Shown here piece after piece: positions 23,976 to 34,840 of a stretch of DNA of 64,000 nt. Made by a program: the position numbers and the translations under genes. The notes beneath the pieces are model-generated. The model was not told the DNA's origin and ran no database searches. It saw only the letters and a list, made by a program, of their open reading frames with translations. This DNA comes from Ampullaceana balthica (taxonomy: Eukaryota; Mollusca; Gastropoda; Lymnaeidae), in contig CALYLW010000057.1 in NCBI GenBank assembly GCA_944989445.1, positions 1,038,984 to 1,102,983 of the forward strand, given 5' to 3'. Positions within the stretch are counted from its first letter, which is position 1, and the number at the start of each line of letters is the position of its first letter.

Positions 23976-24553
23976 CTATGTCGGATTAAAGGGTGGGGGC
24001 TGAACGGGCTAAAGCCAGGGGCCCCCGATGATTAGAGGGGCCCCCAAAATTAGTATATTTTATAAGAAAGATGGAAAAATGTTTGCATGAATTCCTGAAA
24101 ATATCAGAAAATAAATAAATTAATTAAAAAAACAGATTTTATAGGCTAAGAGAAAATATTAAAGATTATTGTTTATATTTTTAACATTTACTATATTCAT
24201 CAGGCTCCTGTGGCCTTGAGGTAGAAAGTCGGCTTGCTGTGCAAGCGGTCACGCGATCGATTCCCGGCGTGGGCACAAGTTTGTTTTTTTTAAATTGTAT
24301 TTTTACACTCAATATTAGGATACCGGCAAACAGTTATTTCTTCGTATTCCATTTTTTCATGAATAATCTTTGGCTGGGAAGGTCGATCCCGTAGTACAGA
24401 CAAAGTATTTTAAAGCAACCGATGAACTATTTAGTTACAAGTTACAGTCTTATATTAGCTTCTAGCAATCATTTTATTTAAAGGGACGCTGGCTGGATAG
24501 GGCCCCAGATTGAATTGCAGCCAGGGGCCCCGTGCAGTCTTAATCCGCCCCTG
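23976..24553. mobile_element. Nested hAT MITE with perfect 8-bp duplication
   Basis: Ends CTATGTCGGATTAAAGGG and, reversed, CAGGGGCGGATTAAGACTGC. Flanks are CCTAGTAT on both sides (23968-23975 and 24554-24561). GGGGCCCC-rich subterminal sequence. Contains a tRNA-like stretch at about 24208-24283. No coding. Confidence 0.85.
24208..24283 (+). other. tRNA-like sequence (SINE head), not a functional tRNA
   Basis: GTGGCCTTGAGGTAGAAAGT resembles a Pol III A box region, followed by a GCTTGC/GCAAGC stem and a B box GATCGATTCC with flanking GCG. It sits inside a MITE and does not fold into a clean cloverleaf by eye, so a tRNA-derived SINE head is more likely. Confidence 0.45.
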
Positions 24554-25438
24554 CCTAGTATAAATATCAACAGTCACGACACAGTGTGCCATGTACTATG
24601 ATATTGTTTAGGTATCGGCCGATTTTCGTATGCTCGGAAATACTGTGTAAATAGTGCCGATGCCAAGTATACCGTAATTGCTCTAATAAATGGATAACAT
24701 GTAAACATTATGTTCACGTAATTGCTCTAATAGCAAAGATGCACGCAGAATCGCAAATGTCTAAAACATTAAAAATTTCTTTTCGTATGGAATAACAAAA
24801 TGTACCGTGTGCAGACTGGTTGTCATGGGCAACCATTCATCCTTCAACCTCATTACACGCTATTGCTATTGCTTTGTTCTCATTGTTTCATTCATAAAAG
24901 GTGGCCGTGTGCAAAAGCCATTAAACTATTGGTTAGAATTAATAATTATGAGTTAAAAGTTGAAGTTTCAAAAGGAGTAACTAATTTTGCTTGTACATTT
25001 TCATAAAGGACGGTTCGTTTTGTCATGAATCCTATGTAGGTCATGATCTGAAACTTACTTGTAAACACATCAGAAACTTCATTTCGGAAAAAAATTAATA
25101 AATCGGTAATATCGGCATAACTGGATATCGGTAGACCCCTAAATTATAAAATATAAATAATTACACATGACGTCATCAACTATGACAGCTGTTTTTTTTG
25201 TCCTAACAAATACTCATATCAGAAAAAAATATCGGTAATATCGGAAAAAATGCATATCGGTAGAGCCCTAAATTACAAAATATAAATAATTACGAGTGAT
25301 AAATTTAAGAATGACGTCATCAAATAAGACCGCTGGTTTTTGTCCTAACAAATACTCATATCGGCAAAAAAAAATATCGGTAATATCGGTATCGGCAATA
25401 TCGGCAAAAATGCATATCGGTAAACCCTTAGTCTTAGG

Positions 25439-25821
25439 TACAGTCATAGATACAGTCTTAGCTCATTTTTTATGAGAAAGATTTTAATTATAAAACTGTA
25501 GGTTGTAGACACATTTTAATAACAAAGACTGTAGATTGTAGACACATTTTAATAACAAAGACTGTAGATTGTAGACACATTTTAATAGCTAAGACTGGAG
25601 ACTGAAGACATATTTTAAAACCTGTGTTAACAACAAGGAGATTGGAGACATTATACTATTTATAGTAACTGTCTTAATATCAAGAAAGTTGATACTATAG
25701 AACAGGAGTTAGCAAAGTGCGGCCCGTATATGTTTTTAAATACAAATTGCAAGAAATTATATAATATTAAAGGTGGGTTTGTGATAATCAGTTACTTCAC
25801 TGTTCAATGGCGGGAAATTAA
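25439..25821 (+). repeat. Dispersed repeat copy B, right part, with hAT-end scrap
   Basis: Three short tandem copies of AAAGACTGTAGATTGTAGAC followed by ACATTTTAATA at 25495-25600, then GTGTTAACAACAAGGAGATT, matching copy A near 13058. CAGGAGTTAGCAAAGTGCGG at about 25703 resembles a hAT terminal repeat. Confidence 0.5.
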
Positions 25822-26715
25822 GGGGCCGTCCATAAATGACGTCACGCACCTAGAGGGGGGAGGGGTGGTCCATACATTTGTGATATGTGACGAGGGGGGG
25901 GTGATTGCGAAATGTGACGTCACATCAGTAGGCGCAACTTTAAATAAAAGTTCCACTTAAGTATTTGATTTCTTACAATTTATTTTATATCGTTTCACTC
26001 ATGTTACGATATTAGAGTGAAAACTTACTCTAAATACATAGAGTAAGTTACCGCCTCGCGAACGCTATGTCGAAGCGAACACTATTTCATAAAGCGTTCT
26101 CTGTAATTTTATTTTCCGTCTAACACGAAAACGAACACCCGTAAGTCGAAAGTAGTTCTCTTTTCAATATCATTTTATCGTTGCGTTTGCCGAGACGGAC
26201 TATTTCGTGAGTAAATGTGTGTCAACATTTTGATCCTTGCGCCATGCATGCTGTCAGCGTCCCTATGAAGAACGGAGTTGATTTCAGGGTTAAGACTACT
26301 TTTCCTGTTCGCTTTGGAGAAAACACGTGTTTGGTATCGCATCATCACTTACAAATACGTCAGTAACCACATTGTTATACTTTACAATGCTATTTAATAG
26401 CAATGTTCGTTTCGAAGGGGTGTTCGCGACGAAGTAAGTTTAAAGTTGGATTTTATTTCGTACCGAACACTTTTATTCTGCAGAAAAATTTAGTTAAATA
26501 AGGGTCTAGCTCTTGGCCTCTAGTGTTATTTGAAAATAATAGTGTTCGTTTTGAAGGCATGTTCGCGTTGAAGTATATTTGTTTGTTTTTGTTTGTTTTT
26601 TGTTTTTTTTTGTAGGATATTACTTCGTTGCGAACACTTTTTCATGTAGGAAAATTAAGCTAAACCACCTGCATAGCATAAATGACAACAAATTGATTGA
26701 GTCCCAACGATAACT

Positions 26716-27054
26716 AAGCAATCATCGAGGCACAACACATAGAATCCGACACAGCAGTAACCACTGAAACACAGCCAATCGAATCTTACACACAGGCGCT
26801 CATTGAGACACAACCGATTGCGAATGAAACACAAGTAGTCATAGAGACCCAGCCCATTATACAGGAAAACAGCCCGTTTGAGAATGAAAATAAATCTATC
26901 ATTTACAAATCTTCCCAACCAGATTCATTACCTGCATCATCACCACCAAAGTCCAATTATTTGTCTGCTGCACAACTTAAAGCACTACATGACTATTCAA
27001 ACTTTATATGTGATGAAATGGGTCGCAACCAATTTAATAAAATTTTTGTCAACT
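26716..27054 (+). pseudogene. Transposase-like fragment with ETQ-rich region
   Basis: A plus-strand frame codes repeated T/ETQPI- and IETQ-type motifs and then SSPPKSNYLSAAQLKALHDY and a stop at about 27052. It immediately precedes the charged segment at 27059, so both probably belong to one transposase gene. No start or catalytic core was found. Confidence 0.4.
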
Positions 27055-27058
27055 GACA

Positions 27059-27478
27059 ATGACAAGTTCTACTGCAGGAGACAACCTTAGCAAAGAGGAA
27101 GAAGAGAACAAGTTTCAAGCCTTAGATGTGGGGCTAATAGAAGCGTACAGTCTAGAAGAACCCAAAAACTGCACAGTCAAAGCTAACTTGACAGTAGATG
27201 ACATTTTAAAGCTGCCTGCTTTTGTTAGAAGGAATAAAAACAAGAAGAAAACAGCAAATGCTCCAACCATGCCAAACTTGGTCAGTGGAGAAGAGTTTAG
27301 AGAAGCATTAAAAAAGAAAATAGCAGACAAGGAAGAAATAGAAAAAAATAAACTGAAAAGAAAGATCGAGAGGGAAGAAAGCAAAAAGATAAAGGATGCA
27401 CAAAAAGAGGCTACAAAAAGGACAAGAGAGCAAGAAAGGGGAGAAAAAAGACGCAAGAGAGAAGAAGAGCAGATTTAA
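27059..27478 (+). CDS. Charged transposase C-terminal segment (139 aa)
   Basis: Open frame on the plus strand ending TAA. First half includes DVGLIEAYSLEEPKN and LTVDDILKLPAFVRR. Second half (about 75-139) is a Lys/Glu/Arg-rich helix, likely coiled coil. Similar charged tails follow the DDE domain of pogo/Tigger-type transposases. It is inside the 25822-28403 element and is followed 4 bp later by another frame with a PHD-like motif. Probably part of one dead or spliced transposase gene rather than a host gene. Confidence 0.5.
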   Translation: MTSSTAGDNLSKEEEENKFQALDVGLIEAYSLEEPKNCTVKANLTVDDILKLPAFVRRNKNKKKTANAPTMPNLVSGEEFREALKKKIADKEEIEKNKLKRKIEREESKKIKDAQKEATKRTREQERGEKRRKREEEQI

Positions 27479-27481
27479 AAA

Positions 27482-27783
27482 ATGAAAATTGTGGAGTCCA
27501 AGAAAGTAAAGAAGTATCCAGTAATAGATCTATCTGATAGCAGCAGTGAGGACTCACAGTTGGTTCAAACAATGGAGCTTGACATGGCTGCAGATGACGA
27601 TACTTTAGATAAAGAAGAGGATCCCTTGTTGGAAGGAATGTGTCATGGGTGCAAAAAAGGGGGAGGGGCATAGGTTTGGGTCCAATGTGATGTGTGTGAT
27701 GGCTGGTGGCATGCACAGTGCACGCAAAATTGTGCATCTTTGAAACAAGCCACTTTTGTTTGCACTGTTTGCTGCCCTGACTA
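27482..27783 (+). pseudogene. Acidic segment plus PHD-like zinc motif, broken by one stop
   Basis: Frame starting MKIVESKKVKKYPVIDLSDS, acidic to about residue 55, then CHGCKKGGG, a TAG at 27671-27673, then VWVQCDVCDGWWHAQCTQNC...CTVCC to the TAG at 27782-27784. The pattern C-x2-C ... W-x-QC-x2-C-x4-H-x2-C ... C-x2-C is that of a PHD-like finger, known at the C-terminus of some DDE transposases. A single stop splits it. Confidence 0.55.
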
Positions 27784-28421
27784 GACTATAGATTATAGAT
27801 CTACCTATAGTATTATTTTATATATATAGATCTAAGTTATTCGGGATCTAATTTCTTTAATAAACGTTTATTACATTATTATTGACATCTCCAGTGTTAT
27901 TTGTTGACTCCATTAACTAAAAATTGATTCTTTGATGATTTTGGTTATGTGTCTGCTTTGAGGTAAAAGTGTCTGCTTTGAAGTAAATTAAGCAAAAAAG
28001 TGTTCGGAAGACGGTAGCTAACTGGGTCAGCTAAAATTGGACTTTACACTCTAACCCCGCGTAGTAATACAAGAATGCTGTCTCATTATAGTAGCCTTGT
28101 TGTCATACTACTTGTAGGTACTTTCGTTTTTACCCTGTGTCGAACAGTTTAGAAACTAGGTAATGAAAGCCAAAAATGGTGCTATTTTTAGCGTATGGCG
28201 TTCGCGAGGTGGTAAATTACTCTACTGAAATGACAAAAAAGTGATTTGAAACATGCTCGTTTTCAAATAGAAAATACAGCTTTTATTGTTGTGACGTCAT
28301 ATTGGAGTGGGGGGGGTCTAAGTTATTGTGACGATGCGTGACGAGGGGCGAGGGGCAGTGGAAAATTGGCCAAAATCGCGTGACGTCATTTATGGACGGC
28401 CCCTAAGACAATATCACTTAT

Positions 28422-28770
28422 TTGAAACCAATTTCTAGTTTTCACGAAAAGTTTGCGAAAAGAAGAACCAATGTAAGTAGACAATTTAGAGAACTGCATG
28501 TTAGACAGCCTATTATTGCCAGAGATTACAATAAATATATGGGTGAGTTATATACAAGTGAACAACTTATCAATAAATATAATGTTCTAAAGAAAGCAAA
28601 AAAACACTGGAAGACACTTTTTTTTTCATTTTCTGGATATAGCAGGAGTCAACTCTTACATTTATGTCATCCTCCTCCCTGCAGTTCTGGTCCTTGTCAT
28701 GTGGCTGAATCAAATCATACAACGTACAGAAATAACATAGAAACATGTTGCAACTTTTCTCACATATACA
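28422..28770 (+). pseudogene. piggyBac transposase C-terminal fragment
   Basis: The frame contains RQPIIARDYNKYMGELYTSE, QLINKYNVLKKAKKHWKTLF; piggyBac proteins have P..I..YNK.MGGVD..DQL...Y...RK..KWWK.LFF here. After about 28625 similarity continues in another frame (DIAGVNSYIYVILLP), so there is a frameshift. The GG of MGGVD and the DDQ segment are altered. Upstream domains are absent. Confidence 0.75.
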
Positions 28771-29540
28771 AACAACCTCAAGACGATAATCATTACACCG
28801 CATCAAACTGCCACAGTTGTTATACAATGTTTACAGTCTACAAACTTTTATTTAAAGATTTGTATAAAAACATGTTTGCTAAGGCAGCATCTAATAAAAA
28901 TGGATGAGATGGGATTTTTAGAAATGTTTTAGTTTGGTATAGACGCCTCTGCCTCGTGTTATTATAATTTTGGAAGAAGGGTTTCCAACATCTCCAGGAC
29001 AAATTTAAAAGAACAAAATGTTTATTTTCATTGTAACTACGGGCGAGGAAAAGACACTGCTCTCCCGTCTTGATATTTACTTAGGATTTTATGAATTAAC
29101 GAGCAACAAAGCAAGTCCAAGGACTTTCCGCCACCGTTCGGTAGCATGTTGTAACTCCCCTCCAACAGCCGTTTCGACCGGCATACATGTGCATCACGCC
29201 AAAAATGCTGTTCATTATAGTTAAAATAAATAACTCGTAAAAAGATAACTTTTGACTATAAATCCCAACGCAAAATAAAGTCTTGGAAGAAATACTGCAC
29301 CAAAAATAACTCGTTTTGAACGTCCGCGTGAACGTATTCAATATGATTGGCTGTAGGAGTCATATGTGTTCCAGGGAACAATCGCTATCGATGACCGCAC
29401 GGAACATGGGCTTTTATTATGAATCAATTTTTATTGCACATTTGGAAAGGTTGTGGGCGTGGTGGAATCACATTGGCTAGGCGGCCATTGAAAGTAGCGA
29501 GGCCAACATGCAATGTAATGTCGAAACATTGATGAGTGCG
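28771..29540. other. Intergenic, no gene seen
   Basis: 29280-29345 (AACTCGTTTTGAACGTCCGC) resembles 5450-5490 of the Helitron-like block. Two ATTGGCT (CCAAT-type) sites lie near 29346 and 29471, but there is no other support for a promoter. Confidence 0.4.
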
Positions 29541-29668
29541 TGCTCAATCTATGTACTCACAAACTCAATCTATGTACTCACAAACTCAATCTATGTACTC
29601 ACAAACTCAATCTATGTACTCACAAACTCAATCTATGTACTCACAAACTCAATCTATGTACTCACAAA
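29541..29668. repeat. 21-bp tandem repeat, 6 copies
   Basis: Six units CTCAATCTATGTACTCACAA plus A, almost perfect, directly before the 24-bp satellite. Confidence 0.95.
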
Positions 29669-29697
29669 CAACACGATAAAACTAAAACGTTCTGTAC

Positions 29698-30828
29698 CAC
29701 CCTGCTCCAGGCGACACCTACCAAACTGCTCCAGGCGACACCTACCAACCTGCTCCAGGCGAAACCTACCAACCTGCTCCAGGCGACACCTACCAACCTG
29801 CTCCAGGTGACACCTACCAACCTGCTCCAGGCGACATCTACCAACCTGCTCCAGGCGACATCTACCAACCTGCTCCAGGCAATAATTACCAACCTGCTCC
29901 AGACGACATCTACCAACCTGCTCCAGGCGACATCTACCAGCCTGCTCCAGGCGACATCTACCAACCTGCTCCAGGCGACAATTACCAACCTGCTCCAGAC
30001 GACATCTACCAACCTGCTCCAGGCGACAATTACCAACCTGCTCCAGACGACATCTACCAACCTGCTCCAAGCGACATCTACCAACCTGCTCCAAGCGACA
30101 TCTACCAACCTGCTCCATGCGACAATTACCAACCTGCTCCAGACGACATCTAGCAACCTGCTCCAGGCGACATCTACCAACCTGCTCCAGGCGACAATTA
30201 CCAACCTGCTCCAGACGACATCTACCAACCTGCTCCAGGCGACATCTACCAACCTGCTCCAGGCGAAATCTACCAACCTGCTCCAGGCGACCATTACCAA
30301 CCTGCTCATGACGACATCTACCAACCTGCTCCACGTGACACCTACCAACCTGCTCCAGGCGACAATTACCAACCTGCTCCAGGCGACACCTACCAACCTG
30401 CTCCAGGCGACATCTACCAACCCGCTCTAGGCGACACCTACCAACCTGCTCCAGGCGACACCTACCAACCTGCTCCAGGCGACATCTACCAACCTGCTCC
30501 AGGTGACACCTACCAACCTGCTCCAGGTGACACCTATCAACCTGCTCCAGGCGACATCTACCAACCTGCTCCAGGCGACACATACCAACCTGCTCCAGGT
30601 GACACCTACCAACCTGCTCCAGGCGACAATTACCAACCTTCTCCAGGCGACACTTACCAACCTGCTCCATGCGACATCTACCAACCTGCTCCAGGCGACA
30701 CCTACCAACCTGCTCCAGGTGACACCTACCAACCTGCTCCAGGCGACAATTACCAACCTGCTCCAGACGACAACTACCAACCTGCTCCAGGCGACAATTA
30801 CCAACCTGCTCCAGGCGAAACATACACT
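29698..30828. repeat. 24-bp satellite, about 47 copies
   Basis: Units CCAACCTGCTCCAGGCGACA plus TCTA, with variants ACCTA, ATTA and GGTGAC. The period gives 8-residue repeats in several frames on both strands (for example NLLQATST on plus and RLEQVGRC on minus). Openness in several frames at once argues against coding. Confidence 0.95.
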
Positions 30829-30858
30829 GAGCTTAAAATAAGAATCAATGACAACAAA

Positions 30859-31130
30859 AGTCTGTAGGACAAACATGCAACATGATGTCAGGTCAAGGTG
30901 ACAGGCCAGGAAGGAACGGTGGCGCAACAGTCTGTAGGACAAACATGCAACATTGTGTCAGGTCAAGATGACAGGCCAGGAAGGAACGGTGGCGCAACAG
31001 TCTGTAGGACAAACATGCAACATTGTGTCAGGTCAAGATGACAGGCCAGGAAGGAACGGTGGCGCAACAGTCTGTAGGACAAACATGCAACATGGTGTCA
31101 GGTCAAGATGACAGGCCAGGAAGGAACGTG
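30859..31130. repeat. 70-bp tandem repeat, about 4 copies
   Basis: Units beginning TCTGTAGGACAAACATGCAA, containing GTGTCAGGTCAAGATGACAG and GGAAGGAACGGTGGCGCAAC. The spacing is 70 bp. Confidence 0.9.
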
Positions 31131-31265
31131 CTTGAAACCCTCCAGGAGACATCTTAACCATCTCTTGACTGACATGTGGACGCACTTTTTGGGCATTGAT
31201 AGGTCCCATAAGCTCATAAGGACATCCAAGACTGCCAAAGTAAATGGCGAATGGGATGAGAATGG

Positions 31266-31674
31266 CAGTGTTGTTTACTCCTGGGATATTTTCCAAATCC
31301 TGGGAATTTTTTAGCCAAATTTATAGAAATGGGAATTTGGGAATTTTGAGGATTAAATATGGGAATATTTGAGAGTAACACATTTTTAAAAATTAAATAC
31401 ACACTTGAATGACAATAAAATAAAATGATTTGAAAAATGCTCATTTTTAAAAAAAGAAATACATTTTTAGGGGGGGGGTGTAAGTCATATTTTCTTATTT
31501 TTAACGTGTCTAGGTTTTTTTTATTTCGGATCTAGAATTTTTTCTTACTTGTTGGCTATGTTTTTTCGCTCTTTGCCAACAGGATTTAATGCATGTGGGA
31601 ACTTTAAGTCTAATCTGGGAGTTGTTTTTTTACTCCTGCCTGGGAAAAGTTGGCACCTTGAGTAAACAACACTG
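31266..31674. mobile_element. hAT MITE with perfect 8-bp duplication GAGAATGG
   Basis: Left end CAGTGTTGTTTACTCCTGGG, right end (reversed) CAGTGTTGTTTACTCAAGGT. Flanks GAGAATGG at 31258-31265 and 31675-31682. 409 bp, no coding. Its right end and duplication are the seed of the 40-bp satellite that follows. Confidence 0.9.
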
Positions 31675-32190
31675 GAGAATGGCACTGTTTGATCATGACG
31701 GCTTTACAACACTGGAGAATGGCACTGTTTGATCATGACGACCAAACAACACTGGAGAATGGCACTGTTTGATCATGACGGCTTTACAACACTGGAGAAT
31801 GGCACTGTTTGATCATGACGGCTTTACAACACTGGAGAATGGCACTGTTTGATCATGACGGCTTTACAACACTGGAGAATGGCACTGTTTGATCATGACG
31901 GCTTTACAACACTGGAGAATGGCACTGTTTGATCATGACGACCAAACAACACTGGAGAATGGCACTGTTTGATCATGACGGCCAAACAACACTGGAGAAT
32001 GGCACTATTTGATCATGAAGGCCAAACAACACTGAGAATGGCACTGTTTGATCATGACCGCCAAACAACACTGAGAATGGCACTGTTTGATCATGACCGC
32101 CAAACAACACTGGAGAATGGTACTGTTTGATTATGACGGCAAAACAACCCTGGAGAATGGCACTGTTTGATCATGACGGCCAAACAACCA
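31664..32190. repeat. 40-bp satellite made of MITE end + target duplication + flank, about 13 copies
   Basis: Each unit reads AACAACACTG (last 10 bases of the MITE), GAGAATGG (its target duplication), then CACTGTTTGATCATGACGGC and TT (variants CCAAA, CTTTA). The last units decay (missing G, GACCGC). Confidence 0.95.
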
Positions 32191-33408
32191 TCTAACTAAT
32201 TTTATACGAGAAATTTAGAATTCATTGACATACTAGACCTCATTAAAAGGAACGAAGTCAAGTGGCATGCCACTTGGATAAATAATAAAACCCAATCGGT
32301 ATAGACTGACCGCTGCTGTTTAAAAAAAACTAGACATCAAAATATATAAAAGTGAATTAATTAATCTAATAGTTTCTGTAACTTTAAATGATATGCTTTA
32401 AAAATCTTTTTTTTCTACAAGTTAAATATTCTAGATATAAAATGTCATGCTACATAAAAATTACATTTACGAAAAAAATCAAGATTACTGCTTCCCATAG
32501 ATGTGTCAAAAACAATTTAAATCTAACTTATGGGAAACATGTTTAGATCTTTTTATTATTCTTGCAAACTATGTAGTTTTACGTGTAACGTCACATTAAT
32601 TAAATCAGTAAAGGTGCTTTTTAGTGCGCACTGAGTGGAAATTCAAACTTAAGGCATGTCATATATGACTATACAAAACCATTTAGTGAAGTACTTTTCA
32701 CAGTTCTTTACAGACCAAAAATATCATCCATACAGTTGAAAATTTACTTGTACATGTATATTTTGGTATTCATACCGTAGTGACTACAAAATGTTATTTA
32801 TGGAATCTTGCCATGGATCAAGCTCTCACACACACGTCATCACATAACTGTTAGATTATGTTTTGATGTGTTGATATAACCTAGATATTATTATTCACTA
32901 ACATGTTTTATGACAAAGGTGCGGGCCACTTAATTTTGTTAAAATTATGTTTCAGTTTTTTTCGTGATTTTTTAATATTTTATTTTATTAATTGTGTAAC
33001 ATTTTATGGTAGAACGTTTTTTCTTTTGTTGACTAAACTGTGTTTTTCGTTAACATGGTTTAAGTCATTTGACTGCTTTTTTTGACGCAACTTTGAAATC
33101 AATAACAAATTAACGATCATTAGTGATCTAGGTCATTTCAAACATTTATAGTTCAACCTTGACATTTTCTTGTCCACAACCTCAAAGTTTATTACATTGA
33201 AGACAGTGTATATATATCAAACATAAAACACAATTCTATCTGCAAGTATAACTGATTACATTGTTGTTATTTTTAAAATAATGGTTTCAGTGTCGAACAA
33301 TTACATTACAGTTTACTATACTAATAAAATAGAGTATAAAATTATAAATTGCACTGATATGATGCAGCGAAAATATTGTAATTTTAAACTATTTATTTTT
33401 AGACTATT
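32191..33408. other. AT-rich stretch with dispersed repeat copy C
   Basis: Perfect palindrome AAGTGGCATGCCACTT at 32260-32275 next to GAACGAAGTC (reversed GACTTCGTTC), so this is the reverse-oriented third copy of the repeat at 12267 and 23015. The 32640 region (TTTTTAGTGCGCACTGAGTG) fits too. No gene seen to 33408. Confidence 0.5.
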
Positions 33409-33417
33409 TATTTTTAG

Positions 33418-34840
33418 GGCATCCGGGCAGAATAGCGACTGTCAAAACAGCGACCGTCATAATAGCGTCTTCAAAATAGCGACTGTATCAAAACAGCGAC
33501 TGTCAAAACAGCGACCCTCATAATAGCGACTGCATCATAACAGCGACTGTATTAAAATAGCGACTTTCTTCGTTTGCTTGTATTAATGTTTGAAAAACTT
33601 ACTGTGCCTTGCCTACAATGGAGTTTATAAAATAAAGAAAAGTAAGACACGATAAGCCATGTAGGTTTTTTGTACAGAAGGGACAATACAAAATTAAATA
33701 CAATCAACTGGAGGTGTGTATAAATAAATGTTGGTGTTGTAAAGAGTGTAAACACATTTTCGGGACACATTTTGTTTTTAAAAAAATCTGTGAAAAAAAT
33801 AAAATTATAACTGCTATTACTTCAGTCAAATATATTTTGCAGAAAGCTCGATAGTGATTAACAAACATAGATGCAGTCGATTAATTTAGGGGGATTGCGG
33901 TGGTAGGGGCAGAGGTGGCGTGTGGCTGCTTTTTTTAAGCTAGAGAAAGTTCGACTGCAGGACTTTTTGATCCCCGGATGTTTCGACCCTTTTCGTTTTT
34001 ACCTCGTAAAATTGTTTTTTTTTCCTAATTAAAAAAAAATTAATAAAAATAATATAGTTTAATATTATTATCTATTGAAAATTAAAAATGGCATGAAATA
34101 GTTATTTTCAACACGTTTAATTTACCACTAAAAAGTATACACACTGAAAACCAATCAACATTAAGGGCGAATTCATGATTGTGGTAAATGCACCACTCCT
34201 CTGAGGTAGCAAGTCCTTCCAAACCTATCCAACTCCACCCCCACCCCCAGGCAATGTGGTCAGATAGTCCTTTCTTAAGGTACCTACATGCTTGCTTTCA
34301 GCCCCAATCCCTTTATTTACCTTCTCCATAACACGGGGTCCGTGGCCGTCACTTAGTCTAGCCTTCGTAACATGTCATTATGTAACCCCCGGACAGTTCG
34401 ACCACAGGATGTTTTCGACAAGGGACAAATATGGACAAATATGTCCATATTTTTTAAAAAAGCTTCCCGGGTAACCATGATTCAAATTTTATTTTTACGG
34501 AGCAGTTGTTTGTTTTTGAATGAATGCGTGTATATATGGCATAATTTAATTTTTTTTAAATTTTATTTTAAAAACAATTTTTAATTTCAATAAATACTTC
34601 ATCAAAATGTTGCTATTTGTTGGAGTTTTTATTTTTACTATGCATTTATGTAGTTTTTCACTTGGGGTCCTTGGGTAAGTTTAGACAATGAAAAGGGGTC
34701 TATATGTCAAAAAAGCTGGACAAGAAATAGCTATGTGGTGAAGTCGCTGTTATGAGAGTCGCTCTTTTGATACAGTCGCTATTTTGAAGTCGCCATTATG
34801 ACGGTCGCTATTTTGACAGTCGCTATTTTGAACCCGTGCC
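33418..34840. mobile_element. Foldback element with minisatellite-like TIRs and 9-bp duplication (MULE/Rehavkus-like)
   Basis: Begins GGCATCCGGG and ends, reversed, GGCACGGGTTC. Both ends continue into inverted arms made of short units such as AATAGCGACTGTCAAAACAG and CGACCGTCAT, about 115 bp. Flanks TATTTTTAG on both sides (33409-33417 and 34841-34849), a 9-bp duplication. Long TIRs with internal tandem units plus 9-bp duplications fit the MULE-NOF/Rehavkus group. No transposase in the 1.2-kb interior. Confidence 0.7.

Larger units (their letters stand above)
23734..25430. mobile_element. hAT-like element with ATCGG-rich ends and perfect 8-bp duplication
   Basis: Ends TAGGAGTCTACCGATAT and, reversed, TAAGGGTTTACCGATAT. 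Both flanks are GTCTTAGG (23726-23733 and 25431-25438). Subterminal regions are full of ATCGGTAATATCGG-type short repeats, and the right side holds about three copies of a ~150-bp block with AATTATAAAATATAAATAAT and GACGTCATCAA. I see no transposase. A second hAT element is nested inside. Confidence 0.8.
25822..28403 (+). mobile_element. TIR DNA transposon with GGGGCCGTCCATAAATGACG ends
   Basis: The left end GGGGCCGTCCATAAATGACG + TCACGC is matched in reverse at 28376-28403. Further in, ACCGCCTCGCGAACGC (near 26051) has an inverted partner at about 28187-28206. TAA flanks both ends, but the exact target duplication is ambiguous. The inside carries a transposase-like coding tail at 26690-27790. 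A partial copy of the same end is at 36740-36862. The superfamily (pogo-like or another TIR group) is unsure. Confidence 0.7.

Noticed and set aside
24208..24283. A functional tRNA gene
   Set aside because: A and B box-like text is present but no full cloverleaf by eye and it lies inside a MITE; a tRNA-derived SINE head is likelier.
29540..30823. Frames of 252-389 residues with 8-residue repeats (RLEQVGRC, NLLQATST)
   Set aside because: The 24-bp period leaves several frames open on both strands at once, with no start context, domain or splice evidence. A satellite explains it.
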